Source: CAVTTH01 sp963737545
GTDB taxonomy: Bacteria; Verrucomicrobiota; Verrucomicrobiia; Chthoniobacterales; UBA10450
Direction of reading: 5' to 3'
Length of the DNA: 64,000 bases
Assembly: GCA_963737545.1 (NCBI GenBank)
Contig: CAVTTH010000003.1
Coordinates: 434,001-498,000 of the forward strand
The notes beneath the pieces were generated by a model. That model was not told the DNA's origin, did no database searches, and saw only the letters and a list, made by a program, of their open reading frames with translations. The translations under genes were made by a program, and so were the position numbers. Shown piece after piece: positions 1 to 7,711 of this stretch; within the stretch, counting starts at the first letter, position 1; every line of letters starts with the position of its first letter.

Positions 1-426
1 GGAAAACATCTGGCCAAAGATTTGATTCATCGACTCAAGGTTGTGCGTCAGGAAATCAAAGCCGTCCGCGCGCTGCATCCCGAGGTGGTAAAAAAGTATC
101 GCGAGACGCTTTTCGATCGAATTCAAAAGGCAGGCCTCGAGATCGCGCCGGCTGATGAACGACTCTTGAAAGAAGTAACCTTCTTCGCCGACCGCTCGGA
201 CATCTCCGAGGAACTAACGCGCCTGGAAAGTCATCTCGCCCAGTTTGCGCATCATCTTCGGAAGAACGAACCTGTTGGCCGCACGCTCGAGTTCATCGCC
301 CAGGAAATTTCCCGCGAACTAAACACGCTCGGGGCCAAAGGAAACGATGCACGAATTTCGCAGCGCATCGTCGCGAGCAAGGCGGAGCTGGAGAAAATTC
401 GCGAGCAGATTCAAAATCTTGAGTAA
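1..426 (+). CDS. yicC: YicC-family endoribonuclease, C-terminal part (5' end outside window)
   Basis: The frame is open from base 1 and ends at TAA 426, giving about 141 residues of a family that is usually about 290 long. The visible part matches the C-terminal (DUF1732) half of YicC. It is helix-rich and charged, with the family stretch around RLESHLAQF and the EFIAQEISRELNTLGAK segment that characterises the family. YicC proteins are RNA-cleaving enzymes linked to stationary-phase and stress survival; that role comes from the family, not from this fragment. It overlaps the following guanylate kinase gene by 8 bases, and yicC-gmk adjacency is common in bacteria, which supports both calls. 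Confidence 0.88.
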   Translation, partial: GKHLAKDLIHRLKVVRQEIKAVRALHPEVVKKYRETLFDRIQKAGLEIAPADERLLKEVTFFADRSDISEELTRLESHLAQFAHHLRKNEPVGRTLEFIAQEISRELNTLGAKGNDARISQRIVASKAELEKIREQIQNLE

Positions 427-1030
427 GCATTTCAGCCGTTACGGAATTCTGTTTGTCGTGTCGGCTCCATCCGGCGCGGGGAAGTCCACCCTCTGCGATG
501 CCCTGCGCCAGACACCAAATTTCGTTTACTCGGTTTCCTGCACCACCCGCTCGCCCCGCGCGGGCGAAATCGACGGCGAGGATTATCAATTCCTGACCGA
601 GAAAGAGTTTCTCGGACGAATCGAAGCCGGAGAGTTTTTGGAGCATGCGCAAGTGCATGGCCATTATTACGGGACTTTGAAAGCGCCGCTCATCGCCAAT
701 CTTAAGAAGGGCGTGGATGTTTTGATCGATATCGACACACAAGGCGCAGCCACGATTCGCGATTGCAACGACCCCTTCATTCGGCAGGCGCTAACCGATG
801 TTTTTATCATGCCGCCCGATCTCGACGAATTGCGGCGGCGGCTAACGAAACGGGGCAGCGAAAACTCCGAGCAAATCGAACTCCGTCTCGTAAACGCGGC
901 GCGCGAAATGGAACTTTGGCGCGATTACCGCTACACCATCATCAGCCAATCAATGGAGGAAGACTTGCAGAAATTTCGGCACATTATGGGCGCGGAACGT
1001 TATCTCAGCCGGAGACTGATTTCGGATTAG
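419..1030 (+). CDS. gmk: Guanylate kinase
   Basis: It phosphorylates GMP to GDP with ATP, an essential cytoplasmic step in GTP and dGTP supply. The P-loop PSGAGKST lies at residues 17-24. It is followed by the GMP-binding region SCTTRSPRAGEIDGEDYQF and the lid segment with RLTKRG. I chose the TTG at 419 because it places the first strand (GILFVVSAPSGAGKS) where guanylate kinases begin and gives 203 residues, the usual length. The upstream in-frame ATG at 347 would add a tail that is only a shadow of yicC. The overlap with yicC suggests co-translation. Residues upstream of the P-loop are few, so the exact start is slightly uncertain. Confidence 0.95.
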   Translation: MSKHFSRYGILFVVSAPSGAGKSTLCDALRQTPNFVYSVSCTTRSPRAGEIDGEDYQFLTEKEFLGRIEAGEFLEHAQVHGHYYGTLKAPLIANLKKGVDVLIDIDTQGAATIRDCNDPFIRQALTDVFIMPPDLDELRRRLTKRGSENSEQIELRLVNAAREMELWRDYRYTIISQSMEEDLQKFRHIMGAERYLSRRLISD

Positions 1031-1042
1031 AATTCCAATTTT

Positions 1043-1615
1043 GTGAAAGCAAAAAAGAAATCAAAATGCGTCGTCCTCGGCGTCACCGGTTCCATTGCCG
1101 CATACAAATCCGCGGAGCTGACGAGCCTGCTCGTGAAACAGGGACACGAAGTTTTCGTCGTCATGACCAGGGACGCGACGGAATTCATTACGCCGCTCAC
1201 ACTGCAAACCCTTTCCAAGAATCCGGTGACGACGAGCTTCTACGACGAAAAAGAAAATTGGCGACCGGGACATATCGATCTCGCCGATCGCGCAAACCTT
1301 TTGCTCATCGCCCCGGCCACCGCACACATCATCGCGGAACTGGCGCACGGCCTCGGCAGTCATCCTCTGGCCGCGATCGCACTTGCGACCCGCGCCCCGA
1401 TTTTGATCGCGCCGGCGATGAACGGAAAAATGTGGGAACACGCGGCGACGAAAGAGAATGTCGACAAGTTGAAGTCGCGCGGCGTGGAATTTATCGGACC
1501 GGAAGAAGGAATGCTCGCCTGCGGCTATGAAGGACTCGGGCGGTTGTGGAAAGTGGATGAGATCGCATTTCGCGCAGAATTTCTTCTCGCGCGCCAGGAC
1601 AATTTGATCGCGTGA
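1043..1615 (+). CDS. coaC: Phosphopantothenoylcysteine decarboxylase (CoaC), stand-alone
   Basis: An FMN-dependent enzyme of coenzyme A synthesis that decarboxylates 4'-phosphopantothenoyl-cysteine to phosphopantetheine. It shows the flavoprotein opening VLGVTGSIAAYKSAEL, the catalytic-His region PGHIDLADRANLLLIAPAT, the PAMNGKMW substrate-clamp motif and the GMLACGYEGLGRL segment. At 190 residues it covers only the decarboxylase half of the usual bifunctional CoaBC. The synthetase half is the next gene, overlapping by 4 bases (GTGA). Start is GTG at 1043. The split is discussed as a finding. Function is well supported by the motifs. Confidence 0.93.
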   Translation: MKAKKKSKCVVLGVTGSIAAYKSAELTSLLVKQGHEVFVVMTRDATEFITPLTLQTLSKNPVTTSFYDEKENWRPGHIDLADRANLLLIAPATAHIIAELAHGLGSHPLAAIALATRAPILIAPAMNGKMWEHAATKENVDKLKSRGVEFIGPEEGMLACGYEGLGRLWKVDEIAFRAEFLLARQDNLIA

Positions 1616-2265
1616 GATTCGTCGTCACGGCCGGACCGACGCGCGAACCGATCGATCCGGTGCGCTTCTTAAGCAATCGCTCTTCCGGGAAGATGGGATA
1701 CGCAATCGCGGAAGCCGCGCTCGAGGGCGGACACGATGTGACGTTGATTTCCGGGCAGGTAAATCTACCGCCACCCGACCGCGCACATTTTGTCCCGGTC
1801 ACAACGAGTGAAGAAATGTTTGCCGGCGTTCAACGCGCCGTTGGCGACTGCGATGTTCTGGTGATGTGCGCGGCGGTGGCAGATTACAAACCGGCGAAAT
1901 TCTTTCCCCAAAAATTGAAGAAGGAAAATGCCAGCCGCGTGCTCGATCTGGTCCCGACACGCGACATTCTCTCCGAGATCGCGCGCGAGCCGCGGTCGTT
2001 CCTCGCCATCGGGTTCGCTGCGGAGACAAACGATGTGGAGGAAAACGCGCGGAAAAAGCTGCGCGCGAAAAATTGCGACATGATTATCGCGAACGATGTA
2101 AGCGGTGCGGAGTCCGGGATGGAAAGCGACGAAAACGAAGTGGAAATTTTCTTTCGTGACGGCGAAAGGAAAAAAATTTCGCGTGCACCAAAAAAAATCA
2201 TCGCGCGCGAACTTGTAAAAATAATTTCAAACACGCGTGAAAAAAGTTTGACAATAAAATCATGA
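1612..2265 (+). CDS. coaB: Phosphopantothenate--cysteine ligase (CoaB), stand-alone
   Basis: It joins phosphopantothenate and cysteine using a nucleoside triphosphate, the step before CoaC. The N-terminal signature TAGPTREPIDPVRFLSNRSS, the SGKMGYAIAEAA helix, the AAVADYKP motif and the KLKK lysines are all present. These correspond to the C-terminal domain of CoaBC. The GTG start at 1612 overlaps the coaC stop, so the two halves are translationally coupled rather than fused. It has 217 residues and a lysine/arginine-rich end. The next gene downstream is the small basic peptide, separated by an inverted repeat. Confidence 0.92.
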   Translation: MRFVVTAGPTREPIDPVRFLSNRSSGKMGYAIAEAALEGGHDVTLISGQVNLPPPDRAHFVPVTTSEEMFAGVQRAVGDCDVLVMCAAVADYKPAKFFPQKLKKENASRVLDLVPTRDILSEIAREPRSFLAIGFAAETNDVEENARKKLRAKNCDMIIANDVSGAESGMESDENEVEIFFRDGERKKISRAPKKIIARELVKIISNTREKSLTIKS

Positions 2266-2270
2266 TGATT

Positions 2271-2291
2271 ACTTCACACGTGTAGTGAAGT
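2271..2291. promoter_or_regulatory. Inverted repeat, possible operator or hairpin
   Basis: A 7-base inverted repeat (ACTTCAC / GTGAAGT) surrounds a 7-base centre that itself contains the ACACGTGT palindrome. It lies just after coaB and 58 bases before the small basic peptide gene. A TTGACA hexamer sits at 2248-2253, but no convincing -10 element follows at the right distance. It could be a protein-binding site for the peptide gene promoter or a weak transcript hairpin; there is no T-run. Confidence 0.4.
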
Positions 2292-2348
2292 TATTTTCAA
2301 CTCTTCACAAACCCACCGCAATCTGCGGATCGAAAGGGGGGATTATCC

Positions 2349-2423
2349 ATGGCCACAAAGAAAAAGGCTGCTAAGAAAAAACCAGCGAAGAAAAAGGCGA
2401 TGAAGAAAGCCAAGAGGCGCTAA
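2349..2423 (+). CDS. 24-residue lysine/alanine-rich basic peptide
   Basis: A short open frame, ATG to TAA, encoding a peptide that is almost only Lys, Ala, Pro and Arg (it begins MATKKKAAKKKPAKKK and ends KKAKRR). It has a purine-rich ribosome site (AAAGGGGGG) about 7 bases before the ATG and an independent terminator about 60 bases after the stop. The composition resembles the tails of bacterial histone H1-like proteins, so binding to DNA or RNA is a reasonable inference. No catalytic role is possible at this size. The framing by a regulatory-looking repeat and a strong terminator argues that it is a real transcription unit. Confidence 0.6.
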   Translation: MATKKKAAKKKPAKKKAMKKAKRR

Positions 2424-2441
2424 CGCTGGCGCTTTGTTCAC

Positions 2442-2464
2442 GACCCTGAATGCTTTCAAGGGTC
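2442..2464 (+). terminator. Small hairpin after the basic peptide gene
   Basis: GACCCT and AGGGTC can pair around an 11-base loop. It lies between the peptide stop codon and the strong terminator. There is no T-tract, so it is more likely a transcript 3' structure than a terminator by itself. Confidence 0.35.
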
Positions 2465-2480
2465 ACAACCCAACTTCAAC

Positions 2481-2517
2481 CCGGGAGGAGAGACCGATTT
2501 CTCCTCCCGGTTTTTTT
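2481..2517 (+). terminator. Strong Rho-independent terminator
   Basis: A perfect 11-bp GC-rich stem (CCGGGAGGAGA / TCTCCTCCCGG) with an 8-base loop is followed at once by seven T. It would end transcripts coming from coaB and the small basic peptide gene before the phosphatase gene at 2592. Confidence 0.93.
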
Positions 2518-2591
2518 CAGCGTCCCGCCGATTCAGTGCGGCGGCGAATTCATTTGGTAGCACTCGGACGCGATCTTATTACTCTTTAGAG

Positions 2592-3338
2592 ATGACGCAT
2601 TACCTTGACGCCGCGGTCATCGCGGCGCGCGCCGCCGGCGAATTACTCCGGCAAAATTTTCATCAGCCGCTGCGGGTCAATGTCGCGGAAGCGCATGATA
2701 TCAAACTCGAGATTGATGTGCGGGCGCAGGATTTGATTACGCAATCGCTTCTCAAAACTTTTCCGCGTCACGCTCTTTATGGCGAAGAAGGAATCATCGG
2801 TGACCAGGAAAGCGAATTTCAATGGGTGGTGGATCCGCTCGACGGCACGGTGAATTATTTCTACGGCATCCCGCACTTCTGCGTTTCGATTGCGCTGCGT
2901 TGTCAGGGAGAAATTCTCGTCGGTGTGATCTATGATCCGATTCGGGAGGAATTGTGGACCGCGCAAAAAAGTACGCGACCGAAATTGAACGGCCGCGAAT
3001 TTCGAGTGAGCGAGCGAGCCGATCTGGCGGAGGCGATCATATCCGTGGGCCTTTCCAAAACCGGCGTGACCATCGCAGCCGCGTTGCCATTGCTGCAACA
3101 AATGATCAAGCGCGCGCGGAAATGCCGGCTCATGGGGAGCGCGGCGCTCGATATGGCCTATGTCGCGTGCGGACGCTTCGATGCATACATCGAACAGGGA
3201 ATCAGCCTGTGGGACGTGGCGGCTGGTTGGATTCTTGTGGAAACGGCCGGCGGTTCCGTCGAGATGCGCCCGCGCACCGACATGAAAGAAAAATACAGCA
3301 TTGTTGCTTCCAATGGCGTGATCGACTTAAAGTTGTGA
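2592..3338 (+). CDS. Inositol monophosphatase-family phosphatase
   Basis: A metal-dependent (Mg2+/Li+-sensitive fold) sugar- or inositol-phosphate phosphatase in the SuhB/CysQ/HisN superfamily. The metal-binding acidic residues are in place: GEE at about 64-66, DPLDGT at 81-86 and WDVAAG near 208. Length of 248 is normal. The substrate cannot be told from sequence; histidinol phosphate, inositol phosphate and PAP are all possible in this family. The gene sits 4 bases upstream of ispF, so they are probably co-transcribed. Confidence 0.85.
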   Translation: MTHYLDAAVIAARAAGELLRQNFHQPLRVNVAEAHDIKLEIDVRAQDLITQSLLKTFPRHALYGEEGIIGDQESEFQWVVDPLDGTVNYFYGIPHFCVSIALRCQGEILVGVIYDPIREELWTAQKSTRPKLNGREFRVSERADLAEAIISVGLSKTGVTIAAALPLLQQMIKRARKCRLMGSAALDMAYVACGRFDAYIEQGISLWDVAAGWILVETAGGSVEMRPRTDMKEKYSIVASNGVIDLKL

Positions 3339-3342
3339 TCCT

Positions 3343-3819
3343 ATGATGCGCTGTGGAATTGGCTATGACGTGCACCGCTTGGTTGAAGGCAGAAAGCTCA
3401 TCCTCGGCGGAGTGGAAATTTCGAATGATCGCGGGCTCGATGGACACTCCGATGCGGATGTGCTTTCGCATTCGATTGCGGATGCGCTGCTCGGCGCCAT
3501 GGGGGAAGGCGACATCGGACAACATTTTCCCAACACCGACGAAGCGATTCGCGGAATGAGCAGTCTGGACATTCTCCGGCAGGTGCGATCGCTCCTGGCG
3601 GAAAAAAATGCGCGGGCTGTGAACGTCGATGCCACCTTGATCGCAGAGGCGCCAACGTTGCGGCCACACATTCAGCAGATGCGAACCAACATTGCCCGCG
3701 CGCTGACCTGCGATATTTCGTGCGTCGGCGTTAAGGCAACGACGAATGAGGGGCTGGGACCAATCGGTCGGGGCGAAGGGATTGCATCAATCGCAAGCGT
3801 TTTAGTCGAGGATCTCTAG
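3343..3819 (+). CDS. ispF: 2-C-methyl-D-erythritol 2,4-cyclodiphosphate synthase
   Basis: A cytoplasmic, zinc-dependent, trimeric enzyme of the non-mevalonate isoprenoid pathway. Zinc ligands are visible as DVH at residues 9-11 and the His of SDADVLSH at 43. The C-terminal signature KATTNEGLGPIGRGEGIA is complete. It has 158 residues, the standard size. Dxs, the first enzyme of the same pathway, is encoded at 11302, so the organism uses the MEP pathway. Confidence 0.97.
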   Translation: MMRCGIGYDVHRLVEGRKLILGGVEISNDRGLDGHSDADVLSHSIADALLGAMGEGDIGQHFPNTDEAIRGMSSLDILRQVRSLLAEKNARAVNVDATLIAEAPTLRPHIQQMRTNIARALTCDISCVGVKATTNEGLGPIGRGEGIASIASVLVEDL

Positions 3820-3874
3820 ATACGGCGAAAGCGACGAGGCTGCGGTTTCAACTTCGCTTGACGTCGTTAGGGTG

Positions 3875-5293
3875 ATGAGCATGCCGCTTCGCTTTTTCAA
3901 CACTTACTCCCGCGCGCTTGAAGAATTTCGGCCGCTCGACCTAGCCGGTGGCGAGGTGAAAATGTATACCTGCGGCCCGACGGTTTACAGCCGCGCTCAC
4001 ATCGGGAATTTCCGCGCCTACATTTTTGAGGACATGCTCCAGCGGCATCTGGAATTGCGCGATTACAAAGTCCATCGGGTCATGAACCTGACCGATGTGG
4101 ATGACAAAACGATCCGCGGATGCCGCGAGGCCGGCGTGCCGCTGGCGGAGTTTACCGAACCATTCAAGACGGCGTTCTTCGAAGATCTGAGTATACTGCG
4201 GATCAAACGGGCCGATGAATTTCCTTCCGCGACCGACGCACGCTACATCGCGGCGATGATCGCGATGATCGAAACGTTGATCGCGCGCGGCCTCGCTTAT
4301 CAGGCCGAAGACAAGTCCGTTTATTATCGGATCAACAAATTTCCGAATTACGGAAAGCTGGCGCATTTCGATCTCACCCAATTGCAATCGACCGGCCGCG
4401 TGCAAAACGACGAATACGATAAGGAACACATTGGCGATTTCGCGCTTTGGAAAGCATGGGACGAAGCGGACGGCCCGGTCGGCTGGGAAAGCCCATGGGG
4501 GCGCGGCCGGCCGGGCTGGCATATCGAGTGCAGCGCGATGGCGACCGAGATTCTCGGCGAACAACTCGATATTCACTGCGGTGGCGTCGACAACATTTTC
4601 CCGCATCACGAAGCGGAAATCGCCCAAACCGAAGGCGTCACAGGAAAAAAATTTGTCCGCTACTGGTTGCATTGCGCCCATCTTTTGGTGGATGGACAGA
4701 AGATGTCGAAGTCGTTAGGGAATTTTTACACGCTGCGCGATGTGGTTGAGAAGGGCTACACCGGTCGCGAAATTCGCTACGCCCTGATGCGCGTCCATTA
4801 TCGCGCCCCACTCAATTTTACCTGGGAAGGAATGGACGAAGCGCGCCAGTCGCTGGCGCGAGTTGACGACTGGCTGCGGCGCCTGCGCGAAGTGGTCGGA
4901 ACGCCGCGCGCCACGCCGCCGGCGCCGCGCATCGATCCTGGCCAGCAATTCGAAGAAGCGCTTGATGACGATCTGAACATTTCCGCCGCGCTCGGTTTCC
5001 TGTTCGAATCAATTCGGGAAACCAACCGCGAGATGGACCGCGACTCTTTTTCTCAGGACAACGCGCAAGCCTGGCTGAAATGGTGGGAACGGATCGATCG
5101 CGTACTTGGTCTTGCCTCAGAAGAAGTGACGCTCCCCTCCGACATTGACGCGCTCGCCGCGGCACGGACGCAGGCAAGGCTTGCAAAAGATTGGCAAAAA
5201 AGTGATCAATTGCGCGACGAGCTAAGTGCAATGGGCTGGGAAGCGCGTGATACCAAGGATGGTCAGAAGATCACGCGCCGGTCCGACGCTTAG
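3875..5293 (+). CDS. cysS: Cysteinyl-tRNA synthetase
   Basis: A class I aminoacyl-tRNA synthetase that charges tRNA-Cys. Seen: the zinc-Cys and HIGH-like segment CGPTVYSRAHIGN (residues 33-45), the second zinc-site region WGRGRPGWHIECS, CGGVDNIFPHHE, and the KMSKS loop near residue 275. The C-terminal helical tRNA-binding domain is present. Three nearby starts compete: GTG 3872, ATG 3875 and ATG 3881. I use ATG 3875. About 472 residues is typical. A CGTTAGG word sits just before the start. Confidence 0.97.
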   Translation: MSMPLRFFNTYSRALEEFRPLDLAGGEVKMYTCGPTVYSRAHIGNFRAYIFEDMLQRHLELRDYKVHRVMNLTDVDDKTIRGCREAGVPLAEFTEPFKTAFFEDLSILRIKRADEFPSATDARYIAAMIAMIETLIARGLAYQAEDKSVYYRINKFPNYGKLAHFDLTQLQSTGRVQNDEYDKEHIGDFALWKAWDEADGPVGWESPWGRGRPGWHIECSAMATEILGEQLDIHCGGVDNIFPHHEAEIAQTEGVTGKKFVRYWLHCAHLLVDGQKMSKSLGNFYTLRDVVEKGYTGREIRYALMRVHYRAPLNFTWEGMDEARQSLARVDDWLRRLREVVGTPRATPPAPRIDPGQQFEEALDDDLNISAALGFLFESIRETNREMDRDSFSQDNAQAWLKWWERIDRVLGLASEEVTLPSDIDALAAARTQARLAKDWQKSDQLRDELSAMGWEARDTKDGQKITRRSDA

Positions 5294-5304
5294 TTCGCCA
5301 CCAA

Positions 5305-5991
5305 ATGTTTTCGCCTGAAGAGTTTCTCAGCCTCGAGCACACCGCTCACGCGAAGCTTTTCGAAAATCAGAAGTATGTCTGGGATCCGCTCAAACAGATC
5401 GCGAGCTATCTCAAGTTCCGACTGAAGCCGGCCGTGTTCGGTGAGATGATCGGGAAGCCGTTTATCAGCGACGCGGTTTTCATCGGGAAGGGCACGATCG
5501 TCGAACAGGGCGCGGTTCTAAAAGGGCCGGCCTGGATTGGGGAGAATTGCCATATCCGCAGCGGATGTTACGTGCGCGAGAATGTAATCGTGGGCGACGG
5601 CGTGGTGATGGGAAATTCCTGCGAATTCAAGAATTGCATTCTCTTCGACGAAGCGCAGGTGCCGCATTTCAGCTACGTCGGGGACTCAATTGTCGGTCAC
5701 GCCGCGCATTTGGGTGCGGGTGTGATTTTGTCGAATGTAAAACTCGACCACCGCGAAATCATGGTCGCAGCGAGCGACGGGATTATTGCCACCGGATTGC
5801 GGAAATTTGGCGCCGTTGTCGGCGACCGGACTGAAATCGGATGCAACGCGGTGATTAATCCGGGCTCGGTCATCGGTCGTGATTGCATCATCTACCCTGG
5901 AGTGAATTATCTCGGCGTCCTTCCCAGCTCCAGCATAGTGAAAATGCGCCAGACCATTCAGGTGATGACGCGTCGCATGAACAAGGATTAG
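5305..5991 (+). CDS. Left-handed beta-helix (hexapeptide) protein, GlmU C-terminal-like
   Basis: 228 residues with irregular hexapeptide repeats from about residue 50 to 205 (for example IGKGTIVEQGAVLKGPAWIG and VGDRTEIGCNAVINPGSVIG), predicting a left-handed beta-helix. It resembles the acetyltransferase half of GlmU-like sugar-nucleotide enzymes but has no nucleotidyltransferase domain. An acyltransferase role on a nucleotide sugar is likely; the substrate is unknown. It begins 11 bases after cysS and ends 15 bases before the convergent TPR gene. Confidence 0.78.
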   Translation: MFSPEEFLSLEHTAHAKLFENQKYVWDPLKQIASYLKFRLKPAVFGEMIGKPFISDAVFIGKGTIVEQGAVLKGPAWIGENCHIRSGCYVRENVIVGDGVVMGNSCEFKNCILFDEAQVPHFSYVGDSIVGHAAHLGAGVILSNVKLDHREIMVAASDGIIATGLRKFGAVVGDRTEIGCNAVINPGSVIGRDCIIYPGVNYLGVLPSSSIVKMRQTIQVMTRRMNKD

Positions 5992-6006
5992 CGGCGATTG
6001 CGTGAT

Positions 6007-6681
6007 TCAATCGACCGCGATCATCGGCTTTTTCTTGATCCAGCCGAGATCGTAAAGCAAACGGGCGAACCAGACGGTGGAGTTCGCGTCGAAAATTTGA
6101 TCCGCCGTGTTAAGCCATTTTTGAGCGTCTCCTTTCCTAGCGTGAGCAAATTGCCACGCGGCCTGGGCATAGTAATAAGCCGGCGTTTCCGTCGGAAACT
6201 TGATTCGCTCGAAAGCGCGTTGAGCATCGGCCTCTTCGTGGGCGCCCATCCGGGCGAGCAGGACACCGTAGCGCAGACGTTCACTCGAAGTTAGGATGCT
6301 CGTCTCCCGGTCAAGTCGCTCATAAAGCTCACGCGCTTCATCAAATTTCTTCTGGCGAAATAAGACATCGCCGAGATGGAGACGCGGTAGGAAAAGAGCA
6401 TCATTCGCGGTGTGAGCGGCTCCAAAAGCTTTCTTCGCATCATCGAATTTCTCTTGTTCCAGGTAAATGCAGCCGCGCAAATCGAGCGACTCGGGAGTCG
6501 GCTTGTGCGCTTTGTCCAGTTCGTCCAATGCAGCGAGCGCCTCATTCAATTTTCCATTTTGCGCTTCACGCTTCACCGCTTCCAGGGTTCCGCCTCCAAG
6601 ACGCGGCGCTTCCTCAGCACGAGCGACCGGGAGAGCCGCCAGAAGAAAAAACACCAGGAGCGGTCGCATTGCCCGCATCAT
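6007..6681 (-). CDS. Secreted TPR-repeat protein
   Basis: Starting at the ATG pair near 6681, it has a clear signal peptide (MRPLLVFFLLAALPVARAEE) followed by about four tetratricopeptide-type helix pairs (for example LRGCIYLEQEKFDDAKKAFG and LGDVLFRQKKFDEARELYE). The longer frame upstream runs into the tRNA-Ser gene and is not coding. TPRs mediate protein-protein contacts, so it is probably a periplasmic scaffold or assembly factor. It lies just downstream of tRNA-Ser on the same strand. No specific function is assigned. Confidence 0.75.
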   Translation of the reverse strand: MMRAMRPLLVFFLLAALPVARAEEAPRLGGGTLEAVKREAQNGKLNEALAALDELDKAHKPTPESLDLRGCIYLEQEKFDDAKKAFGAAHTANDALFLPRLHLGDVLFRQKKFDEARELYERLDRETSILTSSERLRYGVLLARMGAHEEADAQRAFERIKFPTETPAYYYAQAAWQFAHARKGDAQKWLNTADQIFDANSTVWFARLLYDLGWIKKKPMIAVD

Positions 6682-6714
6682 TTCCAATCGCGCCAGCACA
6701 GGCAAGGCAAACAA

Positions 6715-6802
6715 TGGCGGATGGGCGGGGATTCGAACCCCGGGTGCCTTTCGGCACACACGCTTTCCAGGCGTGCACAATAGACCGCTCTGTCACCCAT
6801 CC
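6715..6802 (-). tRNA. tRNA-Ser (anticodon GGA)
   Basis: On the minus strand the 7-bp acceptor stem GGATGGG/CCCATCC closes a full cloverleaf. The anticodon loop is CTGGAAA, giving anticodon GGA (reads UCC/UCU). The long variable arm (TGTGCCGAAAGGCAC) is typical of serine tRNAs, and the T-arm GGTTCGAATCC is present. The CCA end is encoded. A dispersed palindromic repeat begins 3 bases upstream of its 5' end. Confidence 0.97.
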
Positions 6803-6805
6803 CTT

Positions 6806-6881
6806 GTCGCGGCAGTCTCTGACCGCCGCCGTTGCTTTTAAGAGGATTAATAATGACGACGGTCAGAGACCGCCGCTACAG
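6806..6881. repeat. Dispersed palindromic repeat, family A
   Basis: A 76-base element whose two ends are inverted copies of the same unit (GTCTCTGACCGCC on one side, GGTCAGAGACCGCCGCTACA on the other) around a short AT-rich centre. The same unit occurs inside the RNase R gene at 24535-24604. It fills the gap between tRNA-Ser and the coproheme decarboxylase gene. Confidence 0.85.
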
Positions 6882-6889
6882 AAAAGCAT

Positions 6890-7711
6890 TTAAAACTGCA
6901 ACCGCTGGAAGAGTTCGTCGACCGGCAGTTGCAGACCGATGTAAAATTCGCCGAAGTCGGCGTAGACCGCGCTCACTGGGTCGAACCGCATCTGATACAC
7001 GATGGCTTTGATCTGGAACGTGTCGTGCGCGAAAAGTGTGACGCCCCACTCCGCGTCGTCGAGACCGCTGGAGCCTGTGATAAGTTGCTTCACCTTCCCA
7101 GCGTACTGTCTTCCAACGGTGGCGTGTCCGCCCATGAGCTGCCGGCGTTCCTCGAACGGAAGCGTGTACCAGTTGCGCTGCTCGCCGCGCCGCTTGCTCA
7201 TATTATAGAAGCAGATCACCGGCCAATCGGGCAGCGTGGGATAAACACGATCGTGCCGATATTTTGCGACACGCTCGCGGAAGGCCGCCATCGCCTGAGT
7301 GAATTCAGCGGCGTCTGGCTTCAGCTTTTGCTCGGCCTCGAGCGTTCGAGCGTACTCTTCTTCACTCGCCGCATACTCGCTTTCTTCCGTGAGCGAAAGA
7401 TAACTATAGACCGGCATCAGAACATCGGCTCCGAGGGACAGGCTAATTTTTTTCTCAATCCGATTGGCCGCGTGCAGGTCGGGCGTGATCAACATGAAAC
7501 CGAGATCGGCCTTCGGCGTCACGATGCTGAGCGTGAGCAATTGTGTCGAAGGGAGCGCGCGGATTTCCTGGACAAGCGTGGAGAGAGCAGTCTTCGCTTT
7601 GCGCTGCTCGTCCGTGTTAAGGAGTTGCCATTGGCCAAACTCGATCCGGTAAAACAGGTGCAGGCAATGCCAGCCTTGCTCCGGGATGACCGCATTGCTT
7701 TCGTTGATCAT
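6890..7711 (-). CDS. chdC: Coproheme decarboxylase (HemQ/ChdC family)
   Basis: It converts Fe-coproporphyrin III to heme b in the coproporphyrin-dependent heme pathway. In the characterised Staphylococcus aureus enzyme the catalytic Tyr145, Lys149 and proximal His172 are spaced 4 and 27 residues from Tyr145. Here Tyr169, Lys173 and His196 keep exactly that spacing (YNMSKRR ... GGHATVGRQY). The block QLITGSSGLDDAEWGVTLF is also characteristic. 273 residues is slightly longer than the Firmicute enzymes. The start codon overlaps the stop of the upstream rhomboid-like gene (ATGA). The chlorite-dismutase function is less likely given the retained Tyr and Lys. Confidence 0.93.
   Translation of the reverse strand: MINESNAVIPEQGWHCLHLFYRIEFGQWQLLNTDEQRKAKTALSTLVQEIRALPSTQLLTLSIVTPKADLGFMLITPDLHAANRIEKKISLSLGADVLMPVYSYLSLTEESEYAASEEEYARTLEAEQKLKPDAAEFTQAMAAFRERVAKYRHDRVYPTLPDWPVICFYNMSKRRGEQRNWYTLPFEERRQLMGGHATVGRQYAGKVKQLITGSSGLDDAEWGVTLFAHDTFQIKAIVYQMRFDPVSAVYADFGEFYIGLQLPVDELFQRLQF

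Noticed and set aside
2248..2276. TTGACA as a promoter for the Lys-rich peptide
   Set aside because: No acceptable -10 hexamer at 16-18 bases; kept only as a comment.
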